Of a stretch of DNA of 64,000 nt, positions 43,314 to 55,183 are shown one piece after another; position 1 is the stretch's first letter; every line of letters starts with the position of its first letter. Below the pieces are notes generated by a model, which searched no databases, had not been told where the DNA came from, and saw only the letters and a program-made list of their open reading frames with translations. A program made the position numbers and the translations under genes. This stretch comes from Muscardinus avellanarius (lineage: Eukaryota; Chordata; Mammalia; Rodentia; Gliridae). Where the stretch lies: contig OY726574.1 of assembly GCA_963383645.1 (NCBI GenBank), positions 52,946,477-53,010,476 on the forward strand, read 5' to 3'.

Positions 43314-43545
43314 AGGAAGCAGGAGGCCGACTGGCTCTTTTACAGCTAACTCCCTCTTGCAGTAACTAGCCTACTCCTGTGAGACCAGACCCACTCCTGA
43401 GAGACAGCATTAATCCGTTCATCAGGGTGGAGTCCCCTTGACCTGTTCACCTTCTCCTAGGCACCTCTTAAAGCTTCCACCACCTCAACGCTAAAGTCCC
43501 AGGATATGAACCTTTTGGGGACCAGCCATAGCGGGCCCCTCCTGG
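43022..43545 (-). mobile_element. MaLR LTR (MST/MT-like) with (GA)n expansion
   Basis: Inverted MaLR: 'gttataacaaaatagctg', 'gaaaagagctttattgagctcac' in pieces, 'cattaatccgttcatca', 'cctcttaaagcttccaccacc' in pieces, ending 'gaaccttttggggacc'. The (GA)n lies in the middle, at about the same place as the purine tract in the copy at 27853. Confidence 0.75.
43230..43309. repeat. (GA)n microsatellite
   Basis: About 40 uninterrupted AG units inside the MaLR LTR. The Glu-Arg frame at 43087-43365 comes from it. Confidence 0.97.
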
Positions 43546-44619
43546 AATTCCTTCTTGACAGCTTACCAAGTCGTCACCCTTGGCGACTCACTCCCCTCCC
43601 AGCCTCGCCATGATTGTCAAGCACCTTACTTGACAACTTACTGCTAGGGCCTCCTGATGGTGGTGGGAGCCTTCTCCCTTTTGTAGGAATTGAGAGAAGG
43701 TCTGCTAGACAACAACCTGGGTTTTCCTTGTGAAAACATGGGGAGCAGCCAAGAGATTTTGTAGCAAGCCCAGAATAAAAGCAAGCAAGCAAACTAAACA
43801 AAGCCAGACAAATAAGATGTGTCCCTCGTATTCATAATGCCTACAGTTCAAATTTCCCAACAGCAAAATAAGTAAATAAAGTTTGTGGTGGAAAGAAAAA
43901 CAAAGCAAACCTCCTCAGGAACAATTCTGAGTGTCTCACAACAGGGACATTGCCCACGGCTCCCTCATCCCCGTTCCTCTCATCTTACCATCAAAAGAAC
44001 AAAATCGACATAAAAAAAAAAGATATTGACTTCACCTGCTGTATCAGGAAAGAGGGTAAGAGGATAAGAGATGAACTGCGTGGCACTCAGGGCCCTTACC
44101 CACACCTCCCAGTCCTGGAGGGGAGCTGTGTCCGCCAGCGCCCTGCATGGGGTGCGGCCGCTGAGCTGCAGGGCTCAGGGCAGCAGCTTCGCAGAACCTG
44201 CCTTAGAGTCAGCTGCTTTCCTGCCCACAGACTTGCTTAAACTAATTATGCTGGTTTTGAAGTGAGAAGGAAACGGAAGCTCTCCCTCTGAAGGTGAGTT
44301 TGGCTCTGTGGAGCTGGTCTCCTCAGTTCTGAGCACTTCCTGATTCTGGAAGGTTCTTCCTCTCAGCCTTCACCTCCAGGTACAATTTCACATAAGGGAC
44401 ATAGGCAATTATGATAATAAAAATCACATACTATGTAATTATATGCCATTTTCTAGGAACAAATAGAGAATAGTAAAGGGACAGTCTTATTCAAATATTG
44501 GATTTATTTTTAGCCCCCACAGGTAGGAATAGTTGCCACTGATATTCACTGTTCCAGATTCTTATTGCAGCCTAATTCCATTTTTATGATATTTGTTTAG
44601 AACTATGGTTAAAATTCCA
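43546..44619. other. Unassigned spacer
   Basis: GC-richer at 43560-43700 and 44080-44220. Contains an 8-bp inverted repeat ttgtcaag/cttgacaa (43614-43621, 43629-43636). No gene, RNA or named repeat recognised. Confidence 0.45.
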
Positions 44620-44706
44620 CTAAGAGCCTAGTACTTTAGGAGGCTGAGACAGGAAACAGGCTGACAGGTTTGAGGACAGCTTCGGCAACATAGCAAGACC
44701 CTCTTT

Positions 44707-44762
<56 letters not shown>

Positions 44763-44846
44763 AAAAATAAAACAATAAAAAGGGCTCTTGGTATCACTTG
44801 GAGGTAGAATGCTCTGGTTTAAATCCCCAGCATTACAAAAAAAAAT
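44620..44846 (+). mobile_element. 5'-truncated B1-dID SINE with (AC)n linker
   Basis: Starts within the B1 half ('gtactttaggaggctgag', 'cttcggcaacatagc', 'agaccctctttca'). The linker has become about 26 AC units (44708-44760), then an AAAT/AAAC stretch and the ID half ('cacttggaggtagaatg', 'tttaaatccccagc') with an A tail. Confidence 0.85.
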
Positions 44847-45938
44847 TATATCCATAAAGGCAGAAATTCATGATCAGGCCTTGAAAAATCTGCAAGAGCT
44901 AGAAGAAGTTCAAGGATGCTTAATCTCACCATGGAGCCAGTCTCTGCTCAGAGAAAAGTGAAATCTCCAGCTTTGAAGAGTCAAGAGAAAGACAGGAAGA
45001 GTCAACATGGAGTCAGAGAGGGAAAGTTTAGTAAGTTTCTTAGCATCTCGCTAGATTCCTATTTTGAGGGAAAGAATAGTACTCATTTGGCAGTATTGTT
45101 TTTCCAAACATTGACTACTATTCAGTAGAATTGTGTGTGTCTGTAGAGAAAGGGACGGGGCTCCTAAGAGTGTTCCCAGTGGTAGAAGTTAAGCTGATTT
45201 GAAACAGGTGGATAGCCGCAGTTGCTCACCATAAAATAATGTTCTGCTAAGTGTGATATTGGTATATCATATTTCTCCAAGAGCAGGCTGTGCCTTGCAG
45301 ATTTCACAGCATCCCTGAAAAGTAAGCTACGAATTGGAAACTGTTTCATTCAGAGGTGTCTGGCAAAGCCCATGAATTTTTAACAAGAAAATATAAATTT
45401 CCTTGAAAAAAAAATCCCATACCGCACAGGTAGGAAAATTTTTAGGAGACATTAGCAGATGTTAGATAAAGCTAAGATAATGAATAATTATGTGTATTTC
45501 AAATTTGGAGAAAAAGGGTTTGGGGAGAAGCTAACAAAGGGCCCTATTGAGGGCGAATAAGAAATCTTACAGGCTTTGATGTCAAGAGAAAGAGCGAGAA
45601 GAACAAGGGCACTGGACTCTGTGACAATTCTTATAGTCAGGCATAACTTAGGCAAGTTATTGTTCTTGTTTTTAATGGAAACATTATACTCTTTATTAAT
45701 AACACAGCTACCTTATAGTGGGTGCTTATGAAGTTCCAGAAGTACCTAGTCCTTGCAACAACCTGAAGGCATCCCATTCTTGGTACTTTCCTAACTAAAA
45801 GCTAACTAGGAGCTTGTGGGTTGGTACACGGCTAGTGGTCAGGTCCACTCTAGTCTGCTGGCAAGGCACCGCTCAGACCTACTGTGATGTACGGCTTCCT
45901 CTCAGAGCAGACAAGGTCAGGGCAAGAGGGAAACGTGG
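44847..45938. other. Unassigned; faint MIR
   Basis: 45600-45790 faintly resembles MIR ('gggcactggactctgtg', 'cttaggcaagttattg', 'gctaccttatagtgg'). The rest is AT-rich and unassigned. No gene seen. Confidence 0.4.
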
Positions 45939-46146
45939 GCCGGGTGTGGTGGCGCACGCTTGTAATCCCAGCATTCGGGAGGCTGAGACAGGAGGATCGC
46001 GGTTCGCGGACAGCCTCGGCTACTTAGCGAGGCCCTCTGCAACTCAGAGAGACCCGGTTTCAAAATAAAGAATAAAAAATGGGGCAGGGGGTGTAGCTCG
46101 GAGGTAGAATGCCCCTGGGTTCCATCCCCAGACCCACAAAAAAAAA
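45939..46146 (+). mobile_element. B1-dID SINE, CpG-rich young copy
   Basis: gccgggtgtggtggcgc to an A tail. Many CpG are kept ('gatcgcggttcgcggac'), a sign of youth. The ID half is close to canonical (ggggtgtagctcggagg, gggttccatccccag). Target duplication aagagggaaacgtgg / aagagggaaaaatgg at 45924-45938 and 46147-46161, with two mismatches. Confidence 0.95.
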
Positions 46147-46161
46147 AAGAGGGAAAAATGG

Positions 46162-49161
46162 TCACACTTATAATCAAATAATGGAGAAACCCTGGGATCT
46201 TGAGTTTGGGTTCTAAACCCTTGACTCAAACACAGGCATTGGTGTGAGCAAAGAAATGAGGTGAACAGAGAGGAAAAGAATCCACGACGGTCGCACCTTC
46301 TGTAGCTTACTCCTCCTTCGGCGTCAAGGTGGTGTGCAGCCGCAGCTTTGTGGTGGGCCATGTGTTGATGGAGGCCAGCACGCTTCCTTCCTGGGCACGT
46401 CTTCTCCTGGACCTCTGTCTTAAGGTTGTCCCTTCGGGTATCCAAAGCATTACCTGGTCACCAGCATGACGGCCCCGAGTGCTGTCTCCATCAGCCTCCA
46501 AGTTCTTCTTTCTAGAGGCTCAGCCACGTGGCCAAAGGCATTGCCTTGGGAAGAGCTGGGGCGTGCCCAGCAGCGTGGTACACAGAGCCCCCTCCTCCCA
46601 TGTCCCACTGGGGTTTCTTTCCCTCAGCAATAGCAACTGGTTATAGAATGTTCCATTTTCTAAACATTCCCACTGTAAGTCTGTGCCCCAGTCATTAACA
46701 GGGCCATACATAGATTTGCCATTTAAAGCAAGGCATAGAAGAGCTGTCACAGAAACTTAAAACAGCACATAGCAGGAAGTGAGCAAAACCGTCATATATT
46801 ATAATCCCGTTTCTGTCTCCAAGGAGCAAACTCAGAAACAGATGCCTATGGCTTTAAGAAAAACAGTCATACTGGGAGACAGATGCCTATGGCTTTAAGA
46901 AAAACAGTCATACTGGGAGAGTATTACAGGTGGAAAGGAAGAGAATGGTTTTCATGCCTTGGTTCAGGGGATCCCCAGGGTCCTGGGTCTGTTTCCTACA
47001 GCCTCGAATGTATGTGCTTTCTGGCGCTATTTTTATTATTGGATATGTATGATTCAGGGAAGAATGCATGGTTCCTTTGCAGGGAATCTTTGCACCAGGT
47101 AACATCACCACCACTTCATCTTGAGGAGGGGTAGGGATGGATTCAAGATCATTGCAGGGTCTGCTCAACAGTCTCTCTTCTCCAGTCCCCCTTTCTTCAC
47201 CTCTGGTCTGTCCATTTTCTCCTAATTACTTTTTTATTTTCCCTGCATCTAAAGAAAGGACTAAGGACAGGGGACACTTGGTAAGACATACTCAGGCTTT
47301 TTCTAGAGAAGACTTCATCGCTGTGAACAGTCTTCTTGTTCATCAAGAGTGAGACACAGATTGTGAGAGGAGCAGGGTCTGACTCCTCCTTGGTCCAGCA
47401 AGTTCTAATGGTACAAAATAAGTCTAAACGGTGAACAGACCGAGACAGCTCCTCCAAGGAGCCTCAGTTCTGTGGCAGTGCACCTGGACTTCTTAATCTT
47501 GCCAAAGTTGCCTAACGCAAAGCACTGGGCTCATTTCCTGGAACCAGGGCCCTGTGCGTGCATCTCATGTCGTCAGGGTAGCCGGATCCCTCTCCGGTCC
47601 TCCTTAGCGTCCTTATTACTAACCATGTTCTCTGAAGAGCAGCAATCATGTCTAAAGTACCAGACCAACTTCCTCTGTCTGCTTTCACCTCCCTTGGCAT
47701 TTGCTGGCAGAGGATCCCGTGGGGAGGAGCCCAGCTTTATTGCCTCCCTCCCTCTTGGCGGGATGCTCTAGCCTTCATGGTGACTCTGCCTTCTTTCCTC
47801 TAAATTTTACTTTTTGTCTTCTTGTCATATCGTCACCACATTATTTTTGGTAACTACTGCTTGAAATATAACCTGTCCATGAATGGCTCTTAAATCTGTA
47901 CCTCATGCCCATGGCTTTTCATGGCCGCAATATCCAAGCCCATAGGGAACTACGTACAGATTGGAGAGGTGGGAAATTACAGGTAGATACCAGATTCACA
48001 AAATCGATTGATGAAGCAGCTCAGGCCTCTTGACGTGCCTGAGGTCACATGATCTTATTGTGGTGGGGATCTTGGCAACTTGCCCACCCTACGCTCCCTT
48101 CCTTTTCCTTACAGCTTTCCATACTTGAACCAGGCAACCTGGCTGCTGTGATCTGCTCCCTCCCCCGGCCTGGTGTCCATGATTGTTCATCTTGTTTCAC
48201 TCCTGAAGGGCACATCCACCTCTCCTTACCTTTCTCTATTAAAATCCTACCCTTATTCACACACATGAAATATTGGACTCTCTCTCCCCCCTGTCCCTAA
48301 AACAAAATAAAAGTTTTAAGGGAAGATGGCCAGGATGGCCAGAAAAGTGGGACTCTCAGGTCAGCATCACAAGGGGCCTCAGGGGACCCGCCCCAGGTTT
48401 AAGAAGGCAAAGGCAACAAGGCCCCACCCCACCCACTTACTCTCCTTCCTTCCTACTCTCACCTCTCCATTCCCACTATTTAGTAAAATCTAATATATCA
48501 TTAGCTCACCGTATATCAAAAAGTTAAGTGTTCTGTGGGAAGAAATTCAATGACAACTTTAAACCATTTTTTAAAATTCCACTCCAAAACAAGTCCAAAA
48601 TGTCTGTTGGTAATTTAAAAGGCATAGCAAAGGTTTTGACCTTGTTCACATTCCTTGGACAATGATTTCTTGTAGGCATTGTTGAAAACTTTGTTTAAAG
48701 GATGACTATTTTTATCAGCAACAGGAATTATCTGTTCTCTCTTGCAATTTCTTTCTATCTGCCCCCTTACTATCTACCTTACCCATTCATAAGGTTGAAA
48801 TATTTGCATGGTTTCACGATTCTCTTTTGTTCTAATCAAATTTAGTTTGGAACTTAATGTTAAGTGTAAGTGTGCCAGAAATACTTTTGTATTTTATATT
48901 TTTCCTGTTATTAAAATATTTTGAAAAAATAAAAATGGGGAACTGGGAAACTGTGCTGGTAAACAACATTACCATGGATTCTAATAAATATTCCACAAAT
49001 GAATGTTTTCTCTTAATTTATTATTAATCATCGGGGACACTGGACATAGACGCTAATGGCACATGGTATCCTAATTTTAGGCCTTTTAAAACTTTGCTCA
49101 GTCTGTCAGACTGCTTTTATTAGTTGTTCAGGAAAATCCTTATTTACTGGGAATGTGAATT
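46162..49161. other. 3 kb without recognised repeats
   Basis: No SINE, LINE or LTR that I can see, in contrast to the dense flanks. Several open frames overlap (46307-46501 minus, MEADGDSTRG... to ...TTLTPKEE; 46908-47168 minus; 47472-47771 plus; 48045-48527 both strands). None has a domain I recognise or a convincing exon border. The 41-bp duplication at 46838 is inside. AT-rich from 48540 on. Could be conserved noncoding or contain a decayed processed pseudogene. Confidence 0.4.
46838..46919. repeat. Exact 41-bp tandem duplication
   Basis: 46838-46878 and 46879-46919 are identical over all 41 bases (acagatgcctatgg ... tcatactgggag). The unit is not low-complexity. Identity without a single change points to a very recent event, an allele under expansion, or an assembly error. 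Confidence 0.95.
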
Positions 49162-49669
49162 CAGATGGTCCCCAGCTTATGATGTTTCAGCTTACAACTT
49201 TTTTTTTACTTAACAATGAGACAACAGTGATATGAATTCAGTAAAAAGCAACCTTAGGATTTTGAATCTTTCTCTTTTCCTTGGTAGAGATATGCAACAC
49301 AATCTTGTTGAGATGCTGGGTAGCAGCAGCTCCCAGTCAGCCCCAAGTTCATGAGGGGAAACAGCAGATTCTGTGCTATTAACCTAGGATGTTTGCTGAG
49401 TTGCAGGGAACAAATTAATTTTTCACTATATATATATATTTTTTTTTTTGGGGGGTGGTACTGGGGTTCCTGGAAGCCCTTCTATCTCCGGGCTACACTC
49501 CCAGACCTATTTTATACTTTTTTATTTTTGGAAACAGGGTCTCTTATCCAGCGTGGCTGACTTCGAACCTGCGCGATCCTCCTGTCTCCGTCTCCCAAGC
49601 GCGGGGATGACAAGCGTGCGCCACCACGCTCATTGGACTGTAACCCCACTGTAAGTTAAGGAACATCTG
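49162..49669 (+). mobile_element. Tigger-type nonautonomous DNA transposon, split by a SINE
   Basis: Left end cagatggtccccagcttatgat in pieces (49162-), right end 'gtaagttaaggaacatctg' (-49669): imperfect inverted ends. Inside, 'atgaattcagtaaaaag', 'ttttgaatctttctctttt', 'gctgggtagcagcagctcc' and 'cagtcagccccaag' follow a known Tc1/mariner-type MER family. The family name is uncertain. A SINE interrupts it at 49437-49632. Confidence 0.7.
49437..49632 (-). mobile_element. B1-dID SINE, short subfamily
   Basis: T tail with ATAT before it, ggggggtggtactgg, ID half with 'ctatctccgggctacac', short B1 half ('tcttatccagcgtgg') and end 'gcgccaccacgctc'. Low divergence; younger than the transposon it sits in. 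Confidence 0.93.
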
Positions 49670-52539
49670 TACTTACATTTAACTCTTTACACAGTGGCTT
49701 ATAACTATTATGACATTAGTAAAATTATGCAGTCCCAAACTCAAGGTTTAGTAGTATACTCTCTGGCCGTGAAACTGAAGCCATATCTTGCACTTAATAC
49801 CAAGGCAAATTAGTTAGACTCCCCTCTGCTCAGAGGGGAGGCCGGGAGCTGGGACGCTCAGGCCATGATCCTCTGCTCCACGCTGCACTGTAGTACTGCC
49901 ATATCCCTAGCTGGCAGACCTGGTAGGAGCCCAAGCTTCATCTCACTAGTAGTAAAACAATCACACAATTATGTGGTATGAAGGCTCACTCTGCTTCCAC
50001 ACCTTTGCATGTAAATATTGGGTGATCGTGACAACTTTATAAGGCGTCAGCGAACTCTCCTGGGCCTCACTCTTTTCTTGAAAGTGAAAGAATGCTTTGC
50101 ATGCAAACTCCAAGCAGGGCTCCCTCAGCCACACTTTAATTTATGGGTTGTCATCCTTTCAGAAGTGGGTGACATGTGTCTGATCCCGATTTTAAGTGAG
50201 ATAAAGTTTGGGAAGTGCTGGCCACTAGTATACTGGATCCACAAAATGGTACCACTTATTCTCACGGTGAATTCTGAGGGCTCCTATCAATTCCTAAAGT
50301 CGTGAGGATAGGGATGGCATGAGGCCCAGTGCCACTGATAATTGACCCTCAGCTCCCTCTGCCCTTCCTACTTCTCCCTCGTTGACTTGTTGCACTTTTA
50401 AGACTGACTGTCTCTGATTCTTGGGAAATCCTGATGTCAGCCTAGCCAGGAAATGACGGCTCTAGGCTGACTCCACTGAAGCTGCCTCCTTTCCTAAGCC
50501 CGAAGCCCCAGTCAGGGCAGCAGCTCCATTGGCCTCGTTGCCCCACTTGTTCCCTGGGACCCAGGGTGGTCCCGGGACACAGGAGTTCTCAGCATCAGCA
50601 CACAGGACACTGGGCGCCTGTTCAGCTGTGTCTTCTCAGGCCTCAGATTTCTGTGACGAACACAAGCTGTTCTCACAGATTCAACACTACTTGACTCATC
50701 CTCTCCCAGGTCACATAAGGCACTTCTCTGTGGGACAGTGACTTGGCTAAGAGTGAGTCTGCCTCCCACACAGTACCTCATGGGAGACACTGGAGGGCCT
50801 CCTCTTTTATTATTCTAAAAAAATCTTTTGCACATTTTAGGTGGTCACGGAATTTGAGGGAATGACAAAGTTTTGCAAATGACCATCTCATTTCACAGAG
50901 TTCAATAAACACCTTGCAAATACCAATAATAATTAGTTTATGCCTTAAAGTGCATGACATAGTCGAGGATTATGTTCACCATTTTATCTTAAAGTAATCA
51001 GTTTCTAGGATAATCTTAACTGACATTTTTCTACTTTTCTTCTCTTCCTAATCATAGTCAAAAGGGAGCCAACAGTGCCTTTATGAAACTTTTCCTTGCC
51101 AAATACAATTGCAGTTTTTGGATTATGTAGTGTACACCCATTGTTAATTATGCTGATAGTTATCCATAATACTAGTTTTAATAGAGTAACAGTGATAACT
51201 CAGCTCTGGCTCTGAAGCTTGGGAAATCCCCACCTTCAGGATGGACAGGAAATCACAACCTGGGCCTTGATAGACCTTGAGTTCCTTCTTACCTTCTTGT
51301 CCCCCTCCCCCACATCCAAACATACTCAGGCTCTACTCGGGTATAAGTGACAGAAGGGGAAAGTCAGTAACGGTGGGAAGATAGTGACCCATAACCACTG
51401 GAGGCAATATAATTTGGAAAAGAAATCTGATATAGAGTCCTATTATTTCATCCAGGTTCTTCATTTTACAGGTATCCTGGGAGGCTCAGCTAGGAGGCAA
51501 TATTAGGACCTGAATCCCAGAGAACCAGTCAGAGTTCTCCAGGCAAAACCTACACAAAGGTGCCAGTGGGGCTCTGGATTCTACTGCGCAACTTTCAGCC
51601 CAGGTGGGACAGAATCAACCATGAGAAATAGTTAGTGTTGCTTTGCATGCTTTGACCTGAAAGCTCCCTATCCTCTAAGGCATATTTTAAAGTAGAAATA
51701 AAGGAAAAGGTGATGAGTAATTAATATAAATGTTGGCTATAATTTCCTAGTCACAACAGAATTCCTTTTTATTTTATTTAGCTAAATGATGACCAAATTA
51801 GCATCTGGGGTGATTTTCATGAAGGGTTGAATGACCTGATTAACTAGGCTTTTTATAGTAATCTGAAGAGGTTCCCACTGACTCTTGATGTTTTGATAAA
51901 GCTCAAAGACTGTTGTAGATCAAAGGGGAGATAACACGAAATCAGGGTCTATTAAGGGAGCTACCCTAAGAGCCTCCTGTAAACGGGTAATTGAGGAACT
52001 CTTTCCACGCTGGACTCCTGACCCTAGAGGCCATAACATCAAGGACAATGGTAACCACAGTCTGGGGTGTTTGGGCTCTGGCCCAGCCCTGCTGGGAGAA
52101 ATGAAACCTCAGCCAAGAGTTGGTGACTATGTGGTCATCCTGAACAAGTCAGAATGTCAACCGACTGTGGTAAATCTTGTAGACGTATCCTTGAGAAAGG
52201 CCCCCCTTCATGCCAATTTTTTTTAATTTCTTTTCAAGGTCTCAGAGTTTCTTTAAAATTAACATCATCATCTTTTATTATTAAACACATTTTCTATCAA
52301 GCACATCAGAGTTATCAATGCCAAGGTTGTTAATCTTGCTAACATTACTTTAAGCCATATACTGCCCTTAAATCAACATCAGTTACAAATAACGTCTCTT
52401 CTGAATGGCATGTGTACTCCTATTAGAAGAAGAAGACCTTGATTAAAATATCAGCTGTGATTCTTTGGGAATGACACATCAGTTTTAAGAGGAGTCTCTG
52501 TGGAGTGAAAAGAACTAAGTGAGGCTTGTGCTTTTGTTT
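49670..52539. other. 2.9 kb without clear repeats, possible conserved blocks
   Basis: No gene found. Contains a perfect 10-bp inverted repeat with 2-nt spacer (49819-49828, 49831-49840). A possible MIR trace lies at 50690-50760. The stretches 51110-51190 and 51840-52520 ('gttgttaatcttgctaac', 'gatcaaaggggagataac', 'ccttgattaaaatatcagc') have the unique, AT/homeodomain-site-rich look of conserved noncoding elements. That is inference only. Confidence 0.4.
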
Positions 52540-52990
52540 AAGTTGGCATATAGTAATTGTGAATACTTATGGAGTATTATGTGATATTTTGATAAATGTG
52601 CATAATTTTTAATAATCAAATCAGGGCAATTAGCATTTCCATCACCTCAAACATGTATTAATTTTGTGTTGTAAATGTTCAAAATCCTTAGCTTTTTTTT
52701 TTTTTTTTTTTTTGGTGGTACTGGGGGTGGAACCCAGAGGCTTTCTACCTCCGGGCTATACTCCCAGACCTTTTTTTATATTTTATTTGGAAACAGGGTC
52801 TCACTAAGTTGCTGAGAGCCTCACTAAGTAGCTGAGGCTGGCTTCGAACCCGTGCAATCCTCCTGTCTCAGCCTCCCAAGCGCGGGTATTACAAGCGTGC
52901 GCCACGGATAATCCTTAGCTATTTTGAAATATGTAATAGATTACTGTTAATTAGAGACACCCTACTGTGCTCTAAAATGCTAAAACATAA
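52540..52990 (-). mobile_element. L1M 3' UTR fragment, split by a SINE
   Basis: Inverted old L1 3' UTR: 'tgtgatattttgataaatg' (52580), 'tttccatcacctcaaac' (52636), then after the SINE 'attttgaaatatgtaatag' (52920), 'gacaccctactgtgctc' (52957). Same family as 6085-6400. Confidence 0.75.
52694..52909 (-). mobile_element. B1-dID SINE, long subfamily, 5' tip missing
   Basis: Poly-T tail, ggtggtactgggggtgg, ID half, B1 half with the extra 'gctgagagcctcactaag' segment; it stops at 'gcgtgcgccacgg', so the last bases of the B1 start are absent. Perfect 11-bp target duplication aatccttagct at 52683-52693 and 52910-52920. Confidence 0.95.
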
Positions 52991-54225
52991 TCCTGCATTA
53001 TGAGGATTTTGACTCTTATTAATTCTATAATGAGTGTGTTCATTGTATGAAACAAATTTTGTACATCTGTGTACATTTTAAAAGAAATGGAAGCATCTCT
53101 AGTAGGTCCTGTGACAATTAAATTTATAATTTCAAAACTTAAACCATTTAGAAATGTGTACCTTGCCCGTATTTTAAATTATAGTTTATAATCATAAAAA
53201 ATAAAACTTTTTTCTTTTGAAGAATCTCAACCTCTAAAGTCAGCCCCATAAGTCTTTTGGGGTGATCAAATAAAGTAGTATACTTATTTTTTAGGTAATT
53301 AAGTAGATATTTATGCATACAAATTCAAATAATCTTGACCTTGTGAATTCTTAATTTTTAGGATACTATTTTACTTTGGCTCCTTTCATTAAACTTTACT
53401 AAGGTTTTGCTGTAATTCTTATCCAGACTTTTTCTAATGGACCTAAATCCTGTGAATATCTCATAGTTATACGTCGACCCTATGTGAGAGAATCAAGCAA
53501 CCGGCTTTGGGGAGTCACTTTTTCATTGACATGTTTTCAGTGGTAACAGCAATGAAGAAAGGATTTTAGCAGGTGCTTAAAGAGAATGCATCTTCAGACC
53601 TTTTCTGTACAAGATTCTGAAATATTTGAGAAGTGGACAAAAAAGAAGAACATTCAGACTGTGATTTAAAGATTCTATAAGAAAATCATAAATTTGTCAT
53701 TCCTGTAGCACTTAAGTTTTACTTCCAAAAGGATCAAACAGATTGGTTACAGAGAGTCATGCAGCAATGTATGAATCTCTGAACATGTGTGTTTAATGGA
53801 GAAGGTAGCAGACCATTCATGGATGTGCAGTGATGCTACCTAGTAAATCAGTGAACTTTACAAAGAGACTCAGCGCCCTTTCTGGTTTCAACCTGTGGAG
53901 GTCAAGGTCTCCACTATAATTCTAACTGAAAACCTGATATGCCAGTGGCACTTTCACAGCCTGCTTCAATGTGGCTGCCTAGATGTTCTGGAAGCCTCTA
54001 CGACTTGGATCACAGGCTATGTTTAGATAACTAGACTGTGCTACAGCTGAAGATCCTGGATAAAGACCTACTTGGGGCCTGATGGATATTCTGGCCTTGC
54101 CTGAGAGAGGAAGAATCCTAGTCAACCTGTTAAGAAATGTGCCAGCTCTGAAGAACAGGAGAGATGTTCCTCCTGAACAGAGTTTATCAGTTACAGCATA
54201 TGTCAGAAGCACATCTGAACATGCA
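52991..54225. other. Unassigned spacer
   Basis: AT-rich to about 53400, then mixed. A 77-codon minus frame at 53979-54212 has no domain. No named repeat recognised. Confidence 0.45.
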
Positions 54226-54352
54226 GGTTCAAAGCTAGCCGCGCTGGCTTAAGAGACCCTGTTTCAAAATATAAAATAAGTCTGGGAGTGTAGCCCGGAG
54301 GTAGAAGGGCTTCCAGGAACCCCAGTACCACCAAAAGAAAAAAGAAAAAAAG
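54226..54352 (+). mobile_element. 5'-truncated short-subfamily SINE
   Basis: Starts in the B1 half ('gcaggttcaaagctagcc', 'gctggcttaagagacc'), then linker, ID half 'ctgggagtgtagcccgg ... cttccaggaacccc' and a purine-rich tail. Confidence 0.88.
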
Positions 54353-54726
54353 GGGGGAGCCTCACATACACTCGCTAGCTCTCTTGTCCCTAGTGAGAAT
54401 TCTGTTTTGCAATAGGAAGGACTCAAGGATCAAGACACAAACACGTGTAAGGCCACACAGCCCAGGTTGCATCCTGTGAGATGCTAGACGGCATTTCAGT
54501 GCTGGTGTCATTTCCAGTTGTCTCTGTATGATGCATAACTTGTTTGTTCAGCCCTCAGTAGCTTGGAAGGTAAATGGAGACACATTTAGATAGAGTTGCC
54601 AGATAAATTGTGGGACAGTCAGATTTGAATCTCAGGTAAACAACAAACAGGTTTTTTTTTTTTTTTTAGTGCAAGTATATCTAAAAGATTACATGGGAAA
54701 TACTTATGTTTAAAAAACTGCTTGTG

Positions 54727-54962
54727 CCGGGCATGGTGGCGCACGCTTGTAATCCCCGCGCTTGGGAGGCTGAGACAGGAGGATCGCGCTGGTTCAGAGC
54801 CAGCCTCGCTGGCTTAAGAGACCCTGTCTCCACATAAAGTTAAAAAATAGGTCTGGGAGTGTAGCCCATGGGAGTGTAGCCCGGAGGTAGAAGGGCTTCC
54901 AGGAACCCCAGTACCACCAAAAAATAAAAATAAAAAAATAAATAAAATAAATAAAAAAAAAT
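54727..54962 (+). mobile_element. Tandem SINE A, short subfamily
   Basis: ccgggcatggtggcgc to an (AAAT)n tail. The ID half contains a 14-15-base internal repeat ('gggagtgtagccc' twice, at about 54853-54885). Flanked by aaaaaactgcttgtg at 54712-54726 and 54963-54977, a perfect 15-bp target duplication. Confidence 0.94.
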
Positions 54963-54977
54963 AAAAAACTGCTTGTG

Positions 54978-55183
54978 CCGGGCATGGTGGCGCACGCTTG
55001 TAATCCCCGCGCTTGGGAGGCAGAGACAGGAGGATCGCGCAGGTTCGAAGCCAGCCGCGCTGGCTCAAGAGACCCTGTTTCCAAATAAAAAAAATATAAA
55101 AATTGGTCTGAGAGTGTAGCCCGAAGGTAGAAGGACTTCCAGGAACCCCAGTACCACCAAAACAAACAAACAAACAAACAAAC
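54978..55183 (+). mobile_element. Tandem SINE B, short subfamily
   Basis: Same start ccgggcatggtggcgc and a (CAAA)n tail. Preceded by the second copy of aaaaaactgcttgtg and followed by a third, worn copy (aacctgcttgt, 55184-55194). It therefore used the same target site as SINE A, or arose from it by unequal exchange; different tails argue for a separate insertion. Confidence 0.94.

Noticed and set aside
45939..46146. tRNA-like A/B box words in the ID half of SINEs
   Set aside because: The ID half is tRNA-derived but lacks a cloverleaf and sits in a dimeric retroposon; not tRNA genes.
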